Of a stretch of 62,078 nt of DNA, positions 18,598-29,875 are shown piece after piece (position 1 is the stretch's first letter; the number at the start of each line of letters is the position of its first letter). The notes under the pieces are model-generated. The model worked only from the letters and a program-made list of their open reading frames with translations, ran no database searches and was not told the DNA's origin. Origin of the DNA: Alphaproteobacteria bacterium (GTDB taxonomy: Bacteria; Pseudomonadota; Alphaproteobacteria; SHVW01); contig VGDO01000009.1 in NCBI GenBank assembly GCA_016869645.1, forward strand, positions 1-62,078. The letters run 5' to 3'. A program made the position numbers and the translations under genes.

Positions 18598-20415
18598 CTA
18601 CGCCCGGCGCCCAGACAGGCGCTCGGCGATCAGAATCGCGCTGGTGACCACGATGAGCATGATGGTCGACACGGCGGTCAGCGTCGGATTGACCTTGAGG
18701 AGCGCGTCGGCCCACATCTGCTTGGGCAGCGTCGTCATCAAGCCGCCGGTGATGAACAGCGAGACCGCCAACTCGTCGAAGGACTTGACGAAGGCGAACA
18801 GGAAGCCGGCGATCAGGCCGGCCTTGATGATCGGGAATGTGATGAGGCGCAGCGTCGTCAGCTTGCCGGCGCCCAGGCTCCACGCTGCCTGATCGAGCCG
18901 CTCGTCATAGTTCTTGAGCACCGCCATCACCGTGACGACGACGAAGGGTACCGCCAGCACGGTGTGACCGAGCGCCAGGCCGATCGAGGTGCCGACCAGA
19001 CCGAGCTTGGCATAAAGATAGAACAGCGCCACGCCGATGATGATGTGCGGCACCATGAGCGGCAGCAGGATGACCGACATGATGGCAATCCGCGCGCGGA
19101 GCCGCTGGCGCGCCAGCACGAAGGCCGCAGGCACGCCGATCAGCATCGACAGCACCGCCGTGACCAGGCCGATCGAGACCGAGCGCACCATGGCCGCCTG
19201 CCAGATCGGCGAATTGGCGATCTCCGCATACCATTTCCACGAAAATCCGCGCGGCGGCCATTCGATGAACTCGCCGGTGGTGAACGACACGGGAATGACG
19301 AAGAAGGTCGGCACGACCAGGAACACGATAACGGCACCAGCCGCGACGCGCAGGACAGCGCGTCCAACATGTCGTGGCGCACGATCCGGCCGGAGCGGCA
19401 GGATGCGGTCGCGCAGTTCGCCGCACAAATCGGACAGCCGCCCCAGCACCGCGATGATCCTGCCGCCGAACCAGTTGCCGAGCCGCCCGAGCAGGCCGCG
19501 CTCGGCGACCGACTCCCGTTCGGTCGCACGTGCCGAGCCCGACAGCGTCGACATGCCCAGCATGCGGTCGTAGATCGCGAACACAATGATGGCAGCGGCC
19601 AGCAGCATCACGGCCACGGCGCCGGCGAAGTTCCAGTTCAAGAGCTCCTCGAGCTGGAAGATGATGATCTGCGCGATCATCATGTCGCGCGGGCCGCCGA
19701 GCAACGCCGGCACGATGAAGAATCCGAGCGCCGTGATGAAGACCAGGAGTCCTGAGGCTGCCACACCAGGCATGGAGAGCGGGAAGTAGACCCGCCAGAA
19801 GGCCTGGCCGCCGCGCGCGCCCAGGGTGGACGCTGCCTGCATCAGTCCCCGGTCGATATTCTGCATGACCGAGAGCATGGTCAGCACGGCAAGCGGCATG
19901 AGGGTGTGGCACATGCCGACCATGACGCCGACGAAGTTGTAGATGAGGTCCGCCGGCGCGTCGGCGATGCCGAGCGCGACCAGCACTTCGTTGACCGCAC
20001 CCTTGCGGCCTAGCAGCACGATCCAGGCGAAAGTGCGCACGAGAAAACTGGTCCAGAACGGCAGCAACACCCAGATGACCAGCCGATCGCGCGTGCTGGC
20101 TGTCGTCGTGGCGAGGAAATAGGCGATCGGATAGCTGGCCAGCAGCGAAATCGCCGTCGTCCAGAGCGCGACCTTGAACGTGATGAGCAGGACGCGGATA
20201 TAGAGCGGCGTCGAGAACAGCTTGGCGTAGTGCGTCAGCGTAAGATTTCCGGAGCCGTCGACCGCACTCAGCCACAGGAGCTGGGCGACCGGATAAACGA
20301 AAGCGATGCCGAGGAAGACGAGAATTGGCAGAAGCGGTAGCGCGCCGATCCATTCGGGTCGGCGTTTGTAGATCTTGACCGGGGAAGCCGACGGGTCGGC
20401 CAGCACCGCGCTCAT
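18598..20415 (-). CDS. Fused two-domain ABC permease, PotB-PotC type
   Basis: A 605-residue membrane protein joining two permeases of the spermidine/putrescine-type ABC family that are normally separate. The first half (about 1-300) has six hydrophobic segments and a coupling loop near TLGARGGQAFWRVYFPL. A linker with basic patches covers about 300-350. The second half repeats the design, with SLGAGKLTTLRLITFPIIK as its coupling loop. A protein of this kind would form the whole channel alone. The binding protein is encoded just upstream, but no ATPase gene occurs in the operon or the window, so an ATPase must be borrowed from elsewhere if the transporter works. Confidence 0.9.
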   Translation of the reverse strand: MSAVLADPSASPVKIYKRRPEWIGALPLLPILVFLGIAFVYPVAQLLWLSAVDGSGNLTLTHYAKLFSTPLYIRVLLITFKVALWTTAISLLASYPIAYFLATTTASTRDRLVIWVLLPFWTSFLVRTFAWIVLLGRKGAVNEVLVALGIADAPADLIYNFVGVMVGMCHTLMPLAVLTMLSVMQNIDRGLMQAASTLGARGGQAFWRVYFPLSMPGVAASGLLVFITALGFFIVPALLGGPRDMMIAQIIIFQLEELLNWNFAGAVAVMLLAAAIIVFAIYDRMLGMSTLSGSARATERESVAERGLLGRLGNWFGGRIIAVLGRLSDLCGELRDRILPLRPDRAPRHVGRAVLRVAAGAVIVFLVVPTFFVIPVSFTTGEFIEWPPRGFSWKWYAEIANSPIWQAAMVRSVSIGLVTAVLSMLIGVPAAFVLARQRLRARIAIMSVILLPLMVPHIIIGVALFYLYAKLGLVGTSIGLALGHTVLAVPFVVVTVMAVLKNYDERLDQAAWSLGAGKLTTLRLITFPIIKAGLIAGFLFAFVKSFDELAVSLFITGGLMTTLPKQMWADALLKVNPTLTAVSTIMLIVVTSAILIAERLSGRRA

Positions 20416-20488
20416 CGCGCCGACACCCGCGCTTCCGCCCGATCGGGACGCGGCGACGTGAATCGCGGCGGGGGGCCGCCGCGCATTC

Positions 20489-21592
20489 TCACCCCTTCAA
20501 GAGCCACTCGTTCATCATTTCCGTGCCCTTGGCCTTCCACTTCGCCCAGAACTTTGTGTCGACCTCGAACAAGTGCTTGAAGTTGTCGGGATGGGTCGGC
20601 AGCGTCTTCGCCAGGCTGGCCTCGATATATTTGTAGGCACCCGGGTTCGAAGGGCCGGCCTTGAGCCATTGGGTAAAGGCCCCCTGGCGCTGGGCATTGG
20701 CGGTATAGGCGATGTATTTGCGCGCCAGCTCGGCCTTGGGATTGCCCTTGATGATGCTGAAGCCGCCGTGATCGTAGAAGCCCTGGTCCCATGACATTGC
20801 AAAGGGCGCGCCGTCGTCGATGGCCGCCTGGGTGCGCGCGGCATAGGAAGCGATCATGTCGACCTCGCCCGACTTGATGAGCTGGGAGGCTTGCGAGCCC
20901 TGGTCCCACCACACATTGATGTGCTTGCGGATCGCATCCATCTTCTTGAACATGCGCTGCCAGCCGGCATCCGTGTCGAGCACCTTGTAGACGTCGGCCG
21001 GCGCCACGCCGTCGGCCATCAGCGCCTGCTCCGGCGTATCGTAGCCGCGCTTGCGCATGGAGCGCCGGCCGGGGAACTTCTCGACATTCCAGAAATCGGC
21101 CCAAGTGCGCGGCGCGTTTGCCTTGTACTTGTCCTTGTTGTAGCCGAGCGTCGTGGCGAACACGTCGGTCGCGCTGTAGAACTGATTCTTCAGATTGGGC
21201 GGCAGTTCCGCATAGTCCGCGCCCTTGGTGTCGATCGGATCGAGCAGGTTGGTGCTGCTGAGCAGATCGCCCTCGGCGAAAGCCAAGTAGACGACGTCCC
21301 ATTGGTAGGCCTTGGTTTCGACCATGGCGCGCACCTGCGCGACGGGTGCCGCAGACCGCGCAACTCCGACGATCTCGATGCCGGTCTGCTGCATGAACGG
21401 CTTGTGGAACGCTTCGAGGAACCCCTTGCTGTACGGGCCGCCGGGATCCGCGACGACCAGGCGCTCGGCGCCCCAGGCGCGCCGCGCAATGGCGGGAGCC
21501 GACAGGGCGGCGATGCCGACGCCGGCCGCAATCTTGATTGCGCTGCGCCGGCCGATCGCCCGCGTCGCGCCACGCTTGTCCACACTCGTCAT
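20489..21592 (-). CDS. ABC substrate-binding protein, PotD/Fe-binding-like, Tat-exported
   Basis: A 367-residue periplasmic binding protein for the adjacent fused permease. The N-terminus carries a twin-arginine-type signal (GRRSAIKIAAGVGIAALSAP) with cleavage probably after RRAWGA. The mature part, ERLVVADPGGPYSKGFLEAF, resembles class II binding proteins of the polyamine/iron/thiamine group. Repeated KFPGRRS and LMADGVAPADVYKVLDTD segments fit the PotD family. The ligand is not predictable from motifs; the flanking acyl-CoA ligases favour a carboxylated compound over a polyamine. The permease follows after 73 bases. Confidence 0.87.
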   Translation of the reverse strand: MTSVDKRGATRAIGRRSAIKIAAGVGIAALSAPAIARRAWGAERLVVADPGGPYSKGFLEAFHKPFMQQTGIEIVGVARSAAPVAQVRAMVETKAYQWDVVYLAFAEGDLLSSTNLLDPIDTKGADYAELPPNLKNQFYSATDVFATTLGYNKDKYKANAPRTWADFWNVEKFPGRRSMRKRGYDTPEQALMADGVAPADVYKVLDTDAGWQRMFKKMDAIRKHINVWWDQGSQASQLIKSGEVDMIASYAARTQAAIDDGAPFAMSWDQGFYDHGGFSIIKGNPKAELARKYIAYTANAQRQGAFTQWLKAGPSNPGAYKYIEASLAKTLPTHPDNFKHLFEVDTKFWAKWKAKGTEMMNEWLLKG

Positions 21593-21721
21593 GTCAACGA
21601 CCTCCCCTGTGTCGGTTTGCGTGTCAGCTTGGGTCGCCTGTCCAAGGTGGTCAAGCGCGCTTGGCGCTACCGACAGCGCGCTTGGCGCGGCGCATCGGCG
21701 CGGTATCGCGATCCAATAGCC

Positions 21722-23410
21722 TCACGACACCACGCGCTTGCGGTCGATCCGATAGCCGGACGCCTCGAGATCCCAGCAGCCCGCCGTCGTCGGAGGCAGT
21801 TCGCCCTTGCGGATGCGCTGCGACGGCGTCTTGGGGAACTCCTCGATGAAGGCGACATAGCGCGGAATCTGGAAATAGGGCATGCGCGGTTCGCACCATT
21901 TGATGAGCTCGAGCGGATCCAAGCGACGGCCCGCAGCCGCCTTGATGACGATCTTGAGGTCGTCGTCGCCAAGTCCGCTTGGCACGGCGATTAGCGCGCA
22001 TTCCTCGATCGCCTCATGTTCGCCGATGACGCGTTCGACCTCCCAGGCGGAGATGTTGACGCCACGCCGGCGCAGCGAGTCTTTCTTGCGGCCGGCAAAA
22101 TGGAGATAGCCATCGGCGTCGAAGCGGCCGAGATCGCCCGTGCGGAACCAACCGTTGCGCATGGCGGCGCTGGTTGCCGCGGGATCCTCGAAATATCCCA
22201 AGAAGTCGAGCCCCCTCTCGCGGCCGCGGATCAGGATTTCGCCCAGTTCGCCCGTTGGCACAGCCCTGCCGGCATCGTCGGCGACGCTGACATCGAAATA
22301 TGGCAAGGGCCGGCCGACGGCACCGACGCGGCCGTCGCAGTTGATCGTTACGAAGTTGGCGATCTCGGAAATGCCGTAGCCCTCGTGCACGCGCACGCCG
22401 AAGCGCTCCTCGAGCCGGCGCCAAACTTCGACCGGACAGCCGCCGCCCCAGGCGACGCGCACCCGGTGGTAGCGATCCCCAGGGCCCGGCGGCTGCTTGA
22501 GCAGCAGATGCAGGATGCCGCCGATGAAGTGGAGCTGGGTGGCGCCGGCCTCGCGGATCTGGCGCCAATGCTGGCTGGCGCTGAAACGGTCGATCATGGC
22601 GAGCGTGATGGGGACCATCAGCGCTGCGATCAAGATTGCCGTTCCGCCCGCGTGATAGAACGGCTCCCAGTTGACCATGACGTCGCCCGGCCGGAGATCG
22701 GCGAGCGGTCGGTAAGCGACCGGCCCGGCGCGCAGCAGCTTGTCGGAGCGCAAGGCGCCCTTGGGCGCACCCGTCGTCCCGGAGGTATAGTTGATGGCGA
22801 GTACGGTATCGGGCTCGATGCGCACCGGCGGCGGTGCCGCATTGGCGTGTTCCCACAGCCGGGCGAAATCGACGGCCGGTCGAGGACCGGAGGCGCCGCC
22901 GCGCCGAACGAGGATCTCCACGCTCGATCGATCGAGCTCCGGTTCGACCTGCTCGTCATGGCTGGCGTCGACGATGAGCGCGCGCGGCCGCGCATGCCCC
23001 AGCATGTGCGCAAGCGCGGCGCCCTTGAAGTAGATATTGACGGAGACGCGCACGAGCCCAGCCTTGGCGAGTGCGAACAGCACCGCGACGTGCTCGGGAT
23101 GATGATCGAGCATGAGTATCACCCGATCACCGGGCCGCAGGCCGAGCTCGAGAAGACCGTTGGCGATCTGGTTGGCGCGCCGGTCGATCTCGCCGATCGT
23201 GTAGTCCTGACCGGCAAAGCTGCAATAGATGTGTTCGGGATCCTTCTCCGCACGCTCTTCGAGCAGGCCGCGGATCGTCGGCAGGTCGCAGACCGTTTCC
23301 TGAATCGCCTGGGGCGTGAATGCAGGCAGGAGCGCCATCGCTTCCTCGTACGGTGCAAAGGCTAGTAACGAGGCCGGCGAATGTACATCCGGCGCCCGCA
23401 TAGCCGACAT
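21722..23410 (-). CDS. AMP-forming acyl-CoA synthetase (first gene of the operon)
   Basis: A 562-residue adenylate-forming acid-CoA ligase, the first gene of the leftward operon. ATG 23410 (MSAMRAPDVHSPASL) is chosen; TTG 23437 would add nine residues. Motifs are INYTSGTTGAPKGALRSDK, GYGISEIANF, FRTGDLGRFDADGYLHFAGR and a lysine in SQRIRKGEL. It differs from its paralogue at 16989-18587 by about 30 extra N-terminal residues. Two related ligases in one operon may activate two successive acids, or substrate and by-product. The gap to the binding-protein gene is 129 bases. Confidence 0.9.
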   Translation of the reverse strand: MSAMRAPDVHSPASLLAFAPYEEAMALLPAFTPQAIQETVCDLPTIRGLLEERAEKDPEHIYCSFAGQDYTIGEIDRRANQIANGLLELGLRPGDRVILMLDHHPEHVAVLFALAKAGLVRVSVNIYFKGAALAHMLGHARPRALIVDASHDEQVEPELDRSSVEILVRRGGASGPRPAVDFARLWEHANAAPPPVRIEPDTVLAINYTSGTTGAPKGALRSDKLLRAGPVAYRPLADLRPGDVMVNWEPFYHAGGTAILIAALMVPITLAMIDRFSASQHWRQIREAGATQLHFIGGILHLLLKQPPGPGDRYHRVRVAWGGGCPVEVWRRLEERFGVRVHEGYGISEIANFVTINCDGRVGAVGRPLPYFDVSVADDAGRAVPTGELGEILIRGRERGLDFLGYFEDPAATSAAMRNGWFRTGDLGRFDADGYLHFAGRKKDSLRRRGVNISAWEVERVIGEHEAIEECALIAVPSGLGDDDLKIVIKAAAGRRLDPLELIKWCEPRMPYFQIPRYVAFIEEFPKTPSQRIRKGELPPTTAGCWDLEASGYRIDRKRVVS

Positions 23411-23534
23411 CGTCGAGCCTATCTCATTTTGGTGCAATCAAAGCGTGCGCTCCTCGCCATGGCGATGGTGCGCGCTGCAAATTCCGATAACGAGCTATGC
23501 ATGGTCGGCCTTCGCCGCGAAGAGCGAGCGAGGC

Positions 23535-23558
23535 GATCCGACCGCCGGCGGTCAGATC
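23535..23558. repeat. Short palindrome at the end of a hypothetical gene
   Basis: The palindromic core GACCGCCGGCGGTC (23540-23553) is framed by GATC on both sides, giving a near-perfect 24-base inverted repeat. It overlaps the TGA stop of the leftward gene at 23552-23954 and lies 125 bases before the first gene of the ligase operon, also leftward. It could act as a terminator-like hairpin; no T tract follows. Confidence 0.5.
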
Positions 23559-23953
23559 GACGACGCGTCCGTCGAAGTGGCTCTACCCCGAATCGCTCGC
23601 GAACGACGCAACTCAAGCAACTCCTTCATGCGATCGCGCAGCTTGCGACTGCGCTGCAGCTCTGCCTTGCCATCCATCAGGAGCCCTTCCCATTCGCAGA
23701 GGCGCTCCTGCAGCTCCACCTCGAGTGTCTCGTAAGCCGTCAGGGTCGCGTCGCCGTCAAAGCTGGCGATCAAGCGATTGCGCTGCCAAATCTCGATTCC
23801 GTGATGCTGGTCGGAATAAGCCTCGGCCAGGATCGACCCCGCCCGCACGGCTTCGTCGTCGCCGCTCGCCTGCACGACGGCGGCACCTTTGAAGCGCTGA
23901 CCCTTGTCGTAGAAATAAACGCGATAGGAGAGCAAGGCGCTCCGCTCGGACAT
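23552..23953 (-). CDS. Conserved hypothetical protein
   Basis: A 133-residue protein starting MSERSALLSYRVYFYDKGQR from ATG 23953; an in-frame ATG at 24022 would add 23 residues that look less conserved. The first half looks like a small beta-alpha domain, with RFKGAAVVQASGDDEAVRAG and HHGIEIWQRNRLIASF, a pattern seen in small alphaproteobacterial proteins where amino-acid counts fit a domain that reads a modified base or metabolite; no function is known. The C-terminal third, from TLEVELQERLCEWEG to ELLELRRSRA, is predicted to be a long charged helix. It is leftward, 141 bases upstream of the ligase operon. Confidence 0.65.
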   Translation of the reverse strand: MSERSALLSYRVYFYDKGQRFKGAAVVQASGDDEAVRAGSILAEAYSDQHHGIEIWQRNRLIASFDGDATLTAYETLEVELQERLCEWEGLLMDGKAELQRSRKLRDRMKELLELRRSRAIRGRATSTDASSI

Positions 23954-24164
23954 CGCCCACCTCAAGATCTGCCCCAGGAGTCGACCCGCTCCGCCGAGCC
24001 AGGATTCCGGCGCGGCTCTCATCGCCTCCTCGCCCTCGTTTCATCCTAGACTTGCACCACACTTTTGTCACTTCGCAGGAAACAGCTAGAATTGGTTAAT
24101 AAATGAGCATCTCCATATTTCAAGGGTCGGACGGGGAGCAGCCGGCGCAGCTCTGGCGCCAGCC

Positions 24165-24755
24165 ATGACATCGGCCCCCGCAGTGATCGTCTTCGACCTG
24201 GAATGGACCGCCTGGGAAGGTTCGCGAGCAGCCAATTGGTCGCGACCGGGCGAGCACCGCGAGATCGTGCAGATCGGCGCGGTACGGCTTGATCCCGCGC
24301 TCAACGAGGTCGGCGCGATCGACCTCATCGTGCGACCGACGCTCAATCCCGTGCTGAGCGACTATTTCATCGCGCTGACCGGCCTGACCCAGGCCCGCGT
24401 CGACCGGTCCGGGTCGACATTCGGCCGAACGCTCGATGAGCTACTGGACTTCGTCGGCGCGCAGCCCGCGGTGGTCTACTGCAACGGCAGCGACAATACC
24501 GTGCTGGCCGAGAACTGCCGGATCAACGGCATCGATATTCCGACGGCGATGAACGGCTTCCGCAGCATCCGCCCGTGGCTTCGTGACGCATTCGGCGTGA
24601 CGGACGAACGCATCGATAGCTACAAGATCCCCCTGCTGATCGGCGCCATCCGCGTGACCACAGGCCATGATGCGCTTCACGACGCGCGCTGCATCGCCGA
24701 CGGCATGCGTCACGCCAGGCATCGGCTCGGCATCCCCTTGCCCCACGAGCGCTGA
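24165..24755 (+). CDS. 3'-5' exonuclease, DEDDh family
   Basis: A 196-residue exonuclease of the DnaQ-like DEDDh superfamily, closest in style to the ERI-1/KapD group. The metal-binding residues can be placed: Asp11 and Glu13 in VFDLEWTAW, Asp110 in YCNGSDNTVL, and His168 with Asp173 in GHDALHDARC. It should remove nucleotides from 3' ends of RNA or DNA, in the cytoplasm. No polymerase or other domain is attached. It is flanked by a leftward hypothetical gene and by the regulatory region of malic enzyme, so context gives no substrate. Confidence 0.85.
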   Translation: MTSAPAVIVFDLEWTAWEGSRAANWSRPGEHREIVQIGAVRLDPALNEVGAIDLIVRPTLNPVLSDYFIALTGLTQARVDRSGSTFGRTLDELLDFVGAQPAVVYCNGSDNTVLAENCRINGIDIPTAMNGFRSIRPWLRDAFGVTDERIDSYKIPLLIGAIRVTTGHDALHDARCIADGMRHARHRLGIPLPHER

Positions 24756-24851
24756 CGGGGCCGCCGGCGCCGCGACAAGGGCCATGGGACGGACTATGGC
24801 CGAGGCGCTGACCGACCCTCTGCCTGCATCAACGGGCTATCCCGCCGGCGC

Positions 24852-24899
24852 TTGACGCAAATCAAGGTACGCCCGTCCCAATTCGCAGAATCTTACATA
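24852..24899 (+). promoter_or_regulatory. FNR/FixK-type box and -10 element upstream of malic enzyme
   Basis: TTGACGCAAATCAA at 24852-24865 matches the TTGA-N6-TCAA palindrome bound by FNR, FixK and related Crp-family activators. A -10-like TACATA lies at 24894-24899, which puts the box centre about 43-46 bases before the likely start of transcription, the spacing of a class II activated promoter. The implied leader to malic enzyme is about 170 bases. It contains a possible 29-codon reading frame (24970-25059, MVAKFRTIRHCGARATDDA) that could be a leader peptide or chance. Confidence 0.55.
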
Positions 24900-25075
24900 C
24901 TGTCTGAACCGTAGGTGCATGCGGCGGGCCGCACCGCCCTTTGGCGGCAGGCCGAGAATGACAGGAATCATGGTTGCCAAATTTCGGACGATTCGTCATT
25001 GCGGCGCACGTGCCACGGACGACGCCACAGTCAACCCACGGGTCCGGCTGGACGCCTGACAAGCAGGGAACGAGC

Positions 25076-26422
25076 ATGGCGACCCGCGAGGAACTCCTTC
25101 AGCAGGCGGCGAGGCCCACCGCAGAATCACTGAATCTTCATCCCCTCTATAAGGGCAAGGTGCAGATTCTGCCGAAATGCCCGGTGCGCGGCATGGACGA
25201 CTTCTCGATCTGGTACACCCCCGGGGTTGCCGCGCCATGCAAGCTGATTCAGGCCAACCCGGATGCCGCCTACGAATACACGAACAAGGGAAACTGCATC
25301 GCCATCGTGTCGGACGGCACACGCGTGCTCGGCCTCGGCGACATCGGGCCTGCCGCTGGAATGCCGGTCATGGAGGGCAAGGCGCTCCTCTTCAAATATC
25401 TCGGCGGCGTCGACGCCATCCCGCTGTGCCTCGACACCAAGGACCCCGACGAGCTGATCCGCTTCGTGCGGGCGCTGGGACCGTCCTTTGGCGGCATCAA
25501 CCTTGAGGACATCTCCCAGCCGAAATGCTTCCGCATCCTCGATAGCCTGCGGCCCGCCATGAACATACCGGTCTGGCATGACGATCAGCAGGGCTCGGCG
25601 ACCGTCCTGCTCGCCGCCCTCCTGGGCGCGCTCCGCGTCGTGGGCAAGGAGCTGCGCGCGGTCCGTATCGCGCTGATCGGCACGGGGGCTGCCAATGTCG
25701 CCGTCTACCGCCTGCTCAAGGCGAGCGGCGCAAACCTGACCTCGATCGTCGCTTGCGACACAACGGGCACGCTGCACCGCGACCGACGCGACCTCGCCGC
25801 CCGCAAGGAGGAATTTGCGGATAAGTGGCGGATCTGTACCGAGACCAACGCAACAAGGGTCACGGGCGCCATCGCGGAGGCGTTGCGCGATGCCGACGTC
25901 TGCATTGCTTTCACCCGGTCGGGGCCTGGCGTCATTCAGCCTTCCTGGATCAAGTCGATGGCCAAGGACGCCATTGTCTTTGCCTGCGCAAATCCCGTTC
26001 CGGAAATCTGGCCATGGGAGGCCCAGGAAGCGGGCGCGCGCATCGTCGGCACCGGCCGCAGCGATTTCCCGAACCAGGTCAACAATTCGCTCGTCTTCCC
26101 CGGCATCTTCCGCGGCGTGCTCGATGTGCGCGCCCGGACGATCAGCGACACGATGGCGCTGGCGGCCGCCGCCGAACTTGCCCACTGCGCCGAGGCGCGC
26201 GGTCTCGGCACTGGATCCATTCTCCCGACCATGGACGACGCGGACGTCGCGGCGCGAGTTGCCGCAGCCACGGGAATGCAGGCGCAAAGCGAGGGCGTGG
26301 CGCGCCTGTCGATGTGCCGGGACGAATTGCTCGCCATGGCCGCCGCCAAGATCGCCAATGCCCGCCAGGCAACGGCCCTGCTGATGCGCGAAAAGCTGAT
26401 TGCACCGCCGCCGGCTCGATAG
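25076..26422 (+). CDS. Malic enzyme (NAD(P)-dependent, short form)
   Basis: A 448-residue enzyme converting malate to pyruvate and CO2 with reduction of NAD or NADP. ATG 25076 (MATREELLQQAARPTAES) is chosen over an open extension to 24974. Family features are the catalytic tyrosine in IWYTPGVAAP, the lysine in MEGKALLFKYLGGVD, the metal-binding aspartates before DDQQGSATV, and the nucleotide site LIGTGAANVAVYRLL. It ends where the malic domain ends, so it lacks the phosphotransacetylase domain found in the long MaeB form. An FNR/FixK-type box upstream suggests control by oxygen. Confidence 0.93.
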   Translation: MATREELLQQAARPTAESLNLHPLYKGKVQILPKCPVRGMDDFSIWYTPGVAAPCKLIQANPDAAYEYTNKGNCIAIVSDGTRVLGLGDIGPAAGMPVMEGKALLFKYLGGVDAIPLCLDTKDPDELIRFVRALGPSFGGINLEDISQPKCFRILDSLRPAMNIPVWHDDQQGSATVLLAALLGALRVVGKELRAVRIALIGTGAANVAVYRLLKASGANLTSIVACDTTGTLHRDRRDLAARKEEFADKWRICTETNATRVTGAIAEALRDADVCIAFTRSGPGVIQPSWIKSMAKDAIVFACANPVPEIWPWEAQEAGARIVGTGRSDFPNQVNNSLVFPGIFRGVLDVRARTISDTMALAAAAELAHCAEARGLGTGSILPTMDDADVAARVAAATGMQAQSEGVARLSMCRDELLAMAAAKIANARQATALLMREKLIAPPPAR

Positions 26423-26671
26423 GCGTCGGCGGCCGATGGGGCATGCGGCACGACTCCTGCCATCCCGCCGCACGAGGTCGCAAACAGCGGGGCTTGGATC
26501 GGCGAATCGCGCGCGCCAGCGCATCCCGGCACGGCCCGTAAGATGATCACGCGAGACGCCGAACCGCTTGATTCTCAAGGCCGACCAATGGCGCCCGGGC
26601 CGACTTGCTAGGCTCCGTCTCGCCCGCTAGTCTCCGCCCGCCTTTCCCGAACATCGTCGGAGCCGGTGCCC

Positions 26672-27357
26672 ATGAAAGCCGCCGTGATCGTCTTTCCCGG
26701 CTCCAACTGCGACCGCGATATTGCCGTTGCACTCGAGCAGTCCTCGGGCAACCCGGTCACGATGGTGTGGCACCGGGACAGCGCGTTGCCCAAGGTCGAC
26801 CTCGTGGTGATCCCCGGCGGTTTCGCCTATGGCGACTATCTGCGCTGTGGCGCCATGGCTGCACATTCACCGATCATGCGCGAGGTCGTGCGCGCCGCGG
26901 GCAAGGGTCAGCCGGTGCTCGGCATCTGCAACGGCTTCCAGGTCCTGACCGAGGCCGGCCTTCTGCCCGGCGTGCTGATGCGTAACGCCAGCCTCAAATA
27001 CCTGTGCAAGGACGTGAACCTCAAGGTCGAGACGAGCCAGAGCCTGTTCACGTCGGGCTGGACCACGGGCCAGGTCGTACGCATCCCGATCGGCCATGGT
27101 GACGGCAATTATTTCGCCGACAACGATACGCTCAACCGCATGGAGGACCGCGGCCAGGTCGCGCTGCGCTACTGCTCGGAGCAGGGTGCGATCGATGCCG
27201 GCGGCAATCCCAATGGCAGCGCCCGCAACATCGCCGGCGTCTTCAACGACAGCAAGACGGTGCTGGGCATGATGCCTCATCCCGAACGCTTGTCCGACCC
27301 AGCGCTCGGCGGCACGGACGGCAAGGACATGTTCGACGGTATAGCGAGGGCGCTGAC

Positions 27358-27361
<4 letters not shown>
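26672..27361 (+). CDS. purQ: FGAM synthase glutaminase subunit PurQ
   Basis: The 229-residue class I glutamine amidotransferase subunit of the PurSQL complex; it supplies ammonia to PurL. Catalytic Cys86 lies in [10 protein letters not shown], and His203 and Glu205 in MMPHPERL complete the triad. ATG 26672 is used with GGAG at 26659-26662; a GTG two codons earlier is possible. The stop overlaps the purL GTG start as GTGA, so the two are translationally coupled. Its partner purS is about 20.6 kb upstream, an unusual separation. Confidence 0.96.
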
Positions 27362-29571
<2,210 letters not shown>

Positions 29572-29597
29572 TGTGCGTGGGGATTTAGCCAGCCGCC

Positions 29598-29837
29598 ATG
29601 GCCATGGAAGCCAACCAGATCGAACGCCTGATCCGCGAGGGCATTCCCGACGCGCGCGTGACGATCGAGGATTTGCGCGGCGACGGCGACCACTACGCGG
29701 CGCACGTCGTGTCCGCTGCCTTCAAGGGCAAGAACCGCGTTCAGCAGCACCAGATGGTCTACAAGGCGCTGCAGGGAAAAATGGGCAATGAGCTGCATGC
29801 GCTGGCGCTGCAGACCTCCGTGCCCGAGGGCGTCTGA
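29598..29837 (+). CDS. bolA: BolA family protein
   Basis: A 79-residue BolA-like protein (MAMEANQIERLIREGIPDAR), with the conserved KGKNRVQQHQMVYKAL helix and the invariant histidine that helps hold a 2Fe-2S cluster shared with a monothiol glutaredoxin. It is encoded directly before that glutaredoxin, 38 bases apart, which supports a working BolA-Grx4 pair in iron-sulfur trafficking or iron sensing. ATG 29604 is an alternative start. It lies 26 bases after purL and is probably co-transcribed. Confidence 0.92.
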   Translation: MAMEANQIERLIREGIPDARVTIEDLRGDGDHYAAHVVSAAFKGKNRVQQHQMVYKALQGKMGNELHALALQTSVPEGV

Positions 29838-29875
29838 ACGGCGCCGCACCAATCACTCCGATAGGGAATCAGATC

